From positions 124,001-188,000 of the forward strand of contig CAJTPO010000003.1 in the NCBI GenBank assembly GCA_910578115.1: 64,000 bases of DNA. The letters are read 5' to 3'. The position numbers and the translations under genes were made by a program. Source of the stretch: an uncultured Lachnospiraceae bacterium (GTDB lineage: Bacteria > Bacillota > Clostridia > Lachnospirales > Lachnospiraceae). The notes beneath the pieces were generated by a model. It saw nothing but the letters and a program-made list of their open reading frames with translations, searched no databases and was not told the origin of the DNA. Below are positions 58,950 to 64,000 of this stretch, piece by piece (position 1 is the stretch's first letter; every line of letters starts with the position of its first letter).

Positions 58950-60386
58950 TCAATTTGAACCGGCACCCGGCATTGCAAGACCAAGCTCCGTACAAACCTT
59001 ACGTATCTGAGAAATCAGCTCCTCATCCGTCAGTACCGTTACGCGTCCTGCCGCATATTCCTCATCTACCCAGACCTTCAACGCCCGTACCAGATCACAG
59101 CTCTTGTCCAGTTGATCCTGCTCCTTTAAATGATAATACGTATTGATCCAATGTGCAATCCCTGCCAGCCCGGAAGTATTCGATACCGCACAGAGCACCG
59201 GCCTGTTCAAAAATTTCTCCGTATCGAAAATATTATAGATCTCTTCGTTCTTAAGCAATCCGTCGGCATGAATACCTGCTCTTGTCACATTAAAATTCTT
59301 TCCTACAAAGGGTGTCCGGGGCGGAATCTCATAGCCGATCTCTTTCTCATAATACTCTGCCAGTTCCGTGATCACGGTCGTATCCATGCCATTCAGATCG
59401 CCGCGAAGCTGCGCATACTCGAATACCATCGCTTCAAGCGGTGTATTGCCTGTCCGTTCCCCGATACCGAAAAGCGATGTATTGATGCCGGAACAACCGT
59501 AAAGCCATGCCGTGGTAGAGTTCGCGACCGCCTTATAGAAATCATTATGTCCGTGCCATTCGATCAATGCGTGGGGAACTCCGGCATGCGTATGGATCGC
59601 ATAGATGATTCCCTGTACACTCCTCGGTATAACAGCACCCGGGTAATTGACGCCATACCCCATCGTATCACATGCCCGCACTTTGATCGGAATCCGATAT
59701 TCTTCCATCAGCTTCATCAGTTCCATACAGAAAGGCACCACATAACCGTAAATATCCGCTCTCGTAATATCCTCCAGATGACATCTGGGACTGATCCCCT
59801 CTTCCAGGCAGTCACGGATCACACTCAGATAATGATCCATCGCCTGCCGTCTGGTCATCTTCAGCTTCAGGAAAATATGATAATCCGAACAGCTCACCAG
59901 TATGCCCGTTTCTTTCATCCCGATTTCCTTGACCAGCTTAAAATCCTCTTTGCTGGCACGGATCCAGCTTGTGATCTCCGGATATTGATAGCCGCGCTCC
60001 ATACACTTATAGACCGCATCCCTGTCTTTCTTACTGTAAAGAAAGAACTCACTGGCACGGATCATGCCGTTTGGTCCGCCCAATCTATGCAGATGATCAT
60101 AGATCGTCACGATCTGCTGTGTCGTGTAGGGAGCCCTGGACTGCTGTCCATCCCGAAAAGTCGTATCCGTGATCCAGATATCTTTCGGCATATTGTGAGG
60201 TACTGTCCTGTCATTGAACGGAATCTTGGGTATCTCGGAATACGGAAACATATTCCTGAAAACATTTGGTTTCTTCACATCGTCCAGTATATACATATGT
60301 TCTTCTATTTCCAGAAGATTATTATGGTCATTCATGGTCACCGGACGGTTCGTGAAAGTCTTCTCATCATACATGGCTGTCGTCAC
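58950..60386 (-). CDS. Re-type citrate synthase (HMGL-like family)
   Basis: 478 residues of the DRE-TIM metallolyase superfamily with homocitrate/isopropylmalate synthases. Landmarks are IWITDTTFRDGQQSRAPYTT (catalytic Arg and metal-binding Asp, about 70-89), ALIEWHGHNDFYKAVANST with the metal-binding His pair, and GIGERTGNTPLEAMVFEYAQ. Adjacency to icd and general resemblance to the Clostridium kluyveri Re-citrate synthase favour that function over isopropylmalate or homocitrate synthase; I did not run a comparison. GTG 60386 has AGGAAAGG directly upstream; ATG 60374 is an alternative. Expressed from the promoter/operator at 60500-60528. Confidence 0.87.
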   Translation of the reverse strand: MTTAMYDEKTFTNRPVTMNDHNNLLEIEEHMYILDDVKKPNVFRNMFPYSEIPKIPFNDRTVPHNMPKDIWITDTTFRDGQQSRAPYTTQQIVTIYDHLHRLGGPNGMIRASEFFLYSKKDRDAVYKCMERGYQYPEITSWIRASKEDFKLVKEIGMKETGILVSCSDYHIFLKLKMTRRQAMDHYLSVIRDCLEEGISPRCHLEDITRADIYGYVVPFCMELMKLMEEYRIPIKVRACDTMGYGVNYPGAVIPRSVQGIIYAIHTHAGVPHALIEWHGHNDFYKAVANSTTAWLYGCSGINTSLFGIGERTGNTPLEAMVFEYAQLRGDLNGMDTTVITELAEYYEKEIGYEIPPRTPFVGKNFNVTRAGIHADGLLKNEEIYNIFDTEKFLNRPVLCAVSNTSGLAGIAHWINTYYHLKEQDQLDKSCDLVRALKVWVDEEYAAGRVTVLTDEELISQIRKVCTELGLAMPGAGSN

Positions 60387-60499
60387 ACCTTTCCTGTCTG
60401 TATTTTATACACTTCTGACAGTTCCCGGCATACACTTATATCCCCTGGAGCGTTACAGGAAACAGTAACTGGATTTACAATTCATGTATGCCACGTATA

Positions 60500-60528
60500 A
60501 TTGTATACAATCATACCGTTCATGTCAA
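60500..60528 (-). promoter_or_regulatory. Promoter with palindromic GntR-type operator for citrate synthase-gntR-icd
   Basis: Minus strand perfect TTGACA (60523-60528), 17 bases, TACAAT (60500-60505). The perfect 12-bp palindrome ATTGTATACAAT (60500-60511) covers the -10 box and fits the TTGT-n2-ACAA core seen for FCD-type GntR repressors. Confidence 0.8.
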
Positions 60529-60581
60529 CCACTAAAAAAGCCTGATGGAAAAAGCAGTCCATTCAAGGGAAACGGATACCG

Positions 60582-61553
60582 CTATTCCATACACATCTTT
60601 TCCACATCCAGCATTCCCCACCCCTGCTTGTTCCAAGAATCTCCCATGTCATATGCACTGTAGATCATTTTCCGTTTCACCTGATCGTTGTTCATATATG
60701 GATATTTCTGAAGCAGAAGAGCAGCCGCTCCGGAAACCACCGGCGTAGCCATGGAAGTACCACTCTTTCTGGTGTAGGCATTTCGATAACCGATCCTGTC
60801 ATTCCCTTTCCATCGCACATTACAGGATAAAATATCCGTTCCCGGAGCTACCACATCAGGCTTTCGATACAATATACTTCTACTGCCCCTGCCGGAATAA
60901 TTCTCACACAGATCCCTGCGGGCGCCAAAATAACCTCCTTCATGACATCCGACCGTGATCACCCTGCGGCTGCATCCAAGCGGTGATATCGTCCCTTCTT
61001 CCGGTCCGTTGTTGCCCGCCGCACACACCACCACGATCCCTTCTTCCCACGCTGCATCCAAAAGCTCCACCAGTTCTTCCATATGTTCCATCTCACCGCT
61101 TGAACCGATGCCCAGCGACACATTCAGCACTCTGATCTGATAGCGGATATGATTTTTCAGAACCCATTCCAGACCTCGATGCATACTTTCAACGCAGCCT
61201 TCCCCATTCTGATCCAGCACCTTTCCAATACACAATCTGCAGGCAGGCGCAATTCCTTTATACGATCCATGGGATGCATGCCCATTACCACCAACACAGC
61301 CCGCTACATGAGTTCCATGTCCACTGTCATCATAACTCGACCAACGTCCATTTACAAAATCTACAAAAGACAGTATGCGGTCACCGAAATCCGGATGCCG
61401 TCCGATCCCTGTGTCCAAAATTGCTACCGAAATCTCTTCTGTCGTAATATTTCTCTGTATCTCATCTCTGCATTTCACCTGCATTCTAACACGATTCACT
61501 GCTGCTCTCCACACATATAATAGTCCGCCGGAACTTTCGATACCATACAGCAT
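60582..61553 (-). CDS. Subtilisin-family (S8) serine protease without signal peptide
   Basis: 323 residues from ATG 61553. Complete catalytic set: Asp in SVAILDTGIGRHPDF (about residue 47), His in GHGTHVAGCVGGNG (about 80), oxyanion Asn in VVVCAAGNNGPEEG, and Ser in SGTSMATPVVSGAAAL (about 266). No signal peptide or propeptide of normal length is visible, so an intracellular subtilisin-like or non-classically exported enzyme is likely. The frame is open to a TTG at 61592, but that codon lies in the T tract of a terminator, so a later start is preferred; the RBS is weak. It lies directly after the LRR surface protein. Confidence 0.88.
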   Translation of the reverse strand: MLYGIESSGGLLYVWRAAVNRVRMQVKCRDEIQRNITTEEISVAILDTGIGRHPDFGDRILSFVDFVNGRWSSYDDSGHGTHVAGCVGGNGHASHGSYKGIAPACRLCIGKVLDQNGEGCVESMHRGLEWVLKNHIRYQIRVLNVSLGIGSSGEMEHMEELVELLDAAWEEGIVVVCAAGNNGPEEGTISPLGCSRRVITVGCHEGGYFGARRDLCENYSGRGSRSILYRKPDVVAPGTDILSCNVRWKGNDRIGYRNAYTRKSGTSMATPVVSGAAALLLQKYPYMNNDQVKRKMIYSAYDMGDSWNKQGWGMLDVEKMCME

Positions 61554-61594
61554 ACCCACGATATTGTCCGGAGAATACGGGAAGCAGGTCAAAA

Positions 61595-61629
61595 ACTCCC
61601 GGCTTATAGATTTATTCTATGCCGGGAGT
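61595..61629. terminator. Bidirectional terminator between the LRR protein and the protease gene
   Basis: Perfect 9-bp stem ACTCCCGGC (61595-61603) / GCCGGGAGT (61621-61629). T tracts follow on both strands (61629-61634 on plus; 61591-61595 read as T on minus). On the minus strand it ends the LRR gene, 22 bases past its stop. Confidence 0.9.
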
Positions 61630-61650
61630 TTTTTCCTGTTAGTGCAATAT

Positions 61651-64000
61651 TTAAACTCTGTGCCACAAAAACAATGCCAACGCTGCAAAAAGAAGTCCTG
61701 CGCTGAAAAACCACTTCGGATGAATACTGTTATCACCCGTATCCGGTGAATCATCCTTATTGCCAATCGATGCAAACACAGCCTGACCATCCTTTACATC
61801 CGCCACAGCACTGCCTGCACCTCCATAATTATATATACCGTAAGCAGAAAAATGCTTTGCCGTAAAAGTAAGCATATCCACGCCGTCTGACGCTGCGACC
61901 CTGCTCTCCACTTCCTCCAGCTGTCCATCTGCATCAAGACATACTACATGAAGATTTTTGTCTCCGACCCCGCCTGGCAGTGGAATCGTTACATCCACAC
62001 TCATTTTACCCAGTCCGGTAATCGGTACACCCGTAGCTTCCTCCGTCATATCAATCTCATAGGCGCAAAGATTTCCCGGCAATGTATTTCCATAGATCCT
62101 CTTATATACGTTACCGATCTGACGTTTCGCATCCTCACTGTCCTCGATCGTCATCAAGTAACTCTCTTCGGATCCGGCCAAAACAGCCCCTGCGGTTCCA
62201 TTATCTGCCAGAGTACTGCTTCTGATCTGTACGGTAACACCCGTACCCGCCGCTGTGTCATCAGCAGATTCTTCCGAATTTCCGGCAATCTGTTTACCTT
62301 CCTCGAAAACATAGGATCCGCCGTCTATCTGGCAGGTCTCTCCAACAGCCGGAACAGAACCATTTCCCTGTCTTGCAACGATCTGCAGCACACCGCTTTC
62401 ACTACCAGCCGCCTCCTTCGTCATCTTACAGACAACACCTGTAAAGCCTGCCCTGCCATCCTCCAGAATCGTATCGGTCAAATCCGTTACTGCCTCCGGA
62501 ATGACTGCTACCGTATTTCCCTTTAACGCCATATCCCGATAATCATCTCGATACAGCTTCGTCGACATCATCTCATACGAAAGTTTTGGCAATCCTTCCC
62601 CTTCAAAAACTACAGCCCCGTTCTCTTTTGACGAATCTGTACTGTCAAAAGCCCGCAGCCCAATATGTTCAACAGATGCCGGAATATGTACCGTAGCAAT
62701 CGGGCAGCCGGCAAATGCTCTGTCACTTATCTTCCTGACATTGTTTCCGCCTTCCACTGCAGTAAGGCCTCCGCATCCGGCAAATGCCGCTTCTCCGATT
62801 AACTCTATACTGTCAGGCAGCTTAACACTCGTAATATCATCACGGTCTTTAAAAACTTCCGCACCGATACTCTTAACCCCTGCAGGTACGGAAACCGCAC
62901 CGCCATTCCCCTTATATGCCAGCAGAATCCCGTCTCCCACGATCAGGAAATCACCACTGCCGTTCTGCTTCCACTCTGAAAGCCACGGCGTCTGATCAAA
63001 GGCCGCCGCATCAATCCTCTGAACGGTATCCGGAATAACCACATCCGCCAAACTGTCACAATGATAAAAGGCGGCATATCCTATCTCTTCCACGCCATCC
63101 GGGATTACCACCGACTGCAGCCCGGATCTGGCAAATGAAAACTCTCCGATCCTGACAACATCTTCCGGAATCGAATAGGATGTCATCTCATCATCATAAT
63201 AAGCCTGTGCTGCCACGACCAGATCTCCCTCTTGATCGCGAACAATCGTATATTTGGGGAAAGAGCCCCCCTTCGCATCCCCGGAACCGGCCAGTCCCGG
63301 CACGGTATCTGTACTCTGCACAGCATCATCCTTCGGCTCTCCGCCGATGGTATCACCCGTACCGCCCACATTGATGGTAGCCGTCGAATTATCGATCAAA
63401 ATATATGCCTGTTGTCCCAGCACTCTTGTCTTGCCCTTGACAGAGGAGTCTTCCTCTTCCGCCATCGCATTCATGTGAGACACCTCATGATAATAATCAA
63501 CCGGCGGCGATGCAGGCTTCTCCCCGGAATCAGCGTTCTCTCCGCCGCTTCCCTCCCCTGTCATGTCATTCCCACTGACACTGTTGGCACCAGGCGCTTC
63601 CTCGTACTCCGATACCTCGATATCTTCCAGCTTCAATGTCTGTGCAAAGGTATAAGCAGCCGATCCCACATCCGCCTTGATCTCCAGCTTCGTGCATCCG
63701 TCAAACGCCGTACTGTGAATGTTACTCACGGAAGACGGCATCGTAATCTTCCGCAGCCTGACGCAGTCCTCAAAAGCCTTCATATCGATATTCTTAACGG
63801 AATAAGGTATTTCTACATTCTTCAAATTCCTGCAGTTGGAAAAGGCATAGGCCGGAATCTCCTTTACATTACTGCTGATGTTCACTTTCTCCAGATTATA
63901 ATCTCCCCAGAATGCATAAGGCTTGATCGCCTTTACCGTAGACGGCATTGCATAACTGCCGCCCTTCCTTCCGGCCAGAACCTGATAGATCGTATCTCTT
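61651..64000 (-). CDS. BspA-type leucine-rich-repeat surface protein (partial, N-terminus outside window)
   Basis: 782 visible residues; the frame is open to the right edge (codons before 63948 read on as GGSYA), so the N-terminus is missing. LRR_5 repeats occur in two blocks: first at the visible start (ITMPSSVSNIHSTAFDGCTK), second after a ~130-residue Glu/Asp/Ser linker (VVIPDGVEEIGYAAFYHCDS; VVIPDTVQRIDAAAFDQTPW). A non-repeat C-terminal domain follows. It ends in SPDTGD, a hydrophobic helix (WFFSAGLLFAALALFLW) and HRV, a sortase-type wall-anchor with Ser in place of Leu. Likely a cell-wall adhesin or host-/matrix-binding protein; the ligand is unknown. Confidence 0.88.
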   Translation of the reverse strand, partial: RDTIYQVLAGRKGGSYAMPSTVKAIKPYAFWGDYNLEKVNISSNVKEIPAYAFSNCRNLKNVEIPYSVKNIDMKAFEDCVRLRKITMPSSVSNIHSTAFDGCTKLEIKADVGSAAYTFAQTLKLEDIEVSEYEEAPGANSVSGNDMTGEGSGGENADSGEKPASPPVDYYHEVSHMNAMAEEEDSSVKGKTRVLGQQAYILIDNSTATINVGGTGDTIGGEPKDDAVQSTDTVPGLAGSGDAKGGSFPKYTIVRDQEGDLVVAAQAYYDDEMTSYSIPEDVVRIGEFSFARSGLQSVVIPDGVEEIGYAAFYHCDSLADVVIPDTVQRIDAAAFDQTPWLSEWKQNGSGDFLIVGDGILLAYKGNGGAVSVPAGVKSIGAEVFKDRDDITSVKLPDSIELIGEAAFAGCGGLTAVEGGNNVRKISDRAFAGCPIATVHIPASVEHIGLRAFDSTDSSKENGAVVFEGEGLPKLSYEMMSTKLYRDDYRDMALKGNTVAVIPEAVTDLTDTILEDGRAGFTGVVCKMTKEAAGSESGVLQIVARQGNGSVPAVGETCQIDGGSYVFEEGKQIAGNSEESADDTAAGTGVTVQIRSSTLADNGTAGAVLAGSEESYLMTIEDSEDAKRQIGNVYKRIYGNTLPGNLCAYEIDMTEEATGVPITGLGKMSVDVTIPLPGGVGDKNLHVVCLDADGQLEEVESRVAASDGVDMLTFTAKHFSAYGIYNYGGAGSAVADVKDGQAVFASIGNKDDSPDTGDNSIHPKWFFSAGLLFAALALFLWHRV

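Noticed and set aside
59130..60500. Long open frame of 456 codons on the plus strand
   Set aside because: It is fully antisense to the citrate synthase gene, has no family resemblance and no RBS; it is a shadow of codon bias.
1..64000. CRISPR arrays, tRNA/rRNA genes, IS elements and prophage genes
   Set aside because: No regularly spaced repeats, no tRNA-like TTC-loop patterns, no transposase or phage structural proteins were recognised on either strand.

Overview
The window looks like chromosome of an anaerobic, spore-lineage Clostridium relative, most likely Lachnospiraceae (Clostridium cluster XIVa). This is inferred from gene content and order: yqfC-yqfD-phoH-(HD protein)-ybeY, tepA next to ftsK/spoIIIE, nnrD-alr-mazF, rex, NfnAB, formate-THF ligase, a Re-type citrate synthase with IDH, and several zinc-ribbon/membrane proteins of the kind common in that family. 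Genus cannot be decided from sequence alone. Almost everything is on the minus strand; only uraA and an ABC-F ATPase are on the plus strand. No rRNA, tRNA, CRISPR array, IS element or prophage was seen. The leuC gene at the left edge and an LRR surface protein at the right edge are cut by the window.

Layout, in transcription order on the minus strand. (1) 9.1-0 kb: a lipoprotein, cobalamin-dependent methionine synthase (metH), then branched-chain amino acid genes: ilvB, two tandem regulatory subunits, ilvC, a TetR regulator and leuC. (2) 9.1-11.6 kb: uracil salvage, with upp and uraA divergent from one 323-bp control region; the 3' end of upp has been triplicated as a 35-bp tandem repeat. (3) 11.7-12.5 kb: an ArsR/SmtB regulator with a visible 12-2-12 operator and a small HMA metal-binding protein, without the expected P-type ATPase. 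(4) 24-12.6 kb: two flavoproteins (one with a C-terminal DUF3781-like extension), proB, a DUF896 protein, 5-formyl-THF cyclo-ligase, a three-gene glycosylation set (GT2, FAD oxidoreductase, polytopic GT-C-like protein) and proA. (5) 33-23.7 kb: an anchored MORN protein, a zinc-ribbon protein, rlmH, the yqfC-yqfD-phoH-HD-ybeY block, a polysaccharide flippase and a possible BofC-like protein. (6) 46.7-33.5 kb: metY, a membrane protein, tepA, ftsK, fhs, folD, a TPR/chitobiase-repeat protein and NfnAB. (7) 54.7-46.8 kb: rex, a coiled-coil protein, nnrD, alr, mazF, a CNNM/CorC transporter, yebC and a CFI-box protein. (8) 64-54.9 kb: ABC-F ATPase, icd, a GntR regulator and Re-citrate synthase under a palindromic operator, a subtilisin-like protease and a wall-anchored LRR protein.

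How it fits together: metH, folD, fhs, cyclo-ligase and metY serve one-carbon and methionine metabolism. Re-citrate synthase plus IDH make 2-oxoglutarate for glutamate, which feeds proB/proA. NfnAB and Rex balance ferredoxin, NADH and NADPH.

The most unusual signal is a family of roughly 68-bp intergenic repeats (copies at 2866-2933, 13857-13924 and 50366-50424, plus fragments). Each folds into three consecutive hairpins, and copy C carries compensatory base changes in two stems. Other points worth checking are the flavoprotein-DUF3781 fusion, a PgpH-position HD protein that has lost most metal ligands, mazF without its usual antitoxin, and the upp 3'-end triplication.
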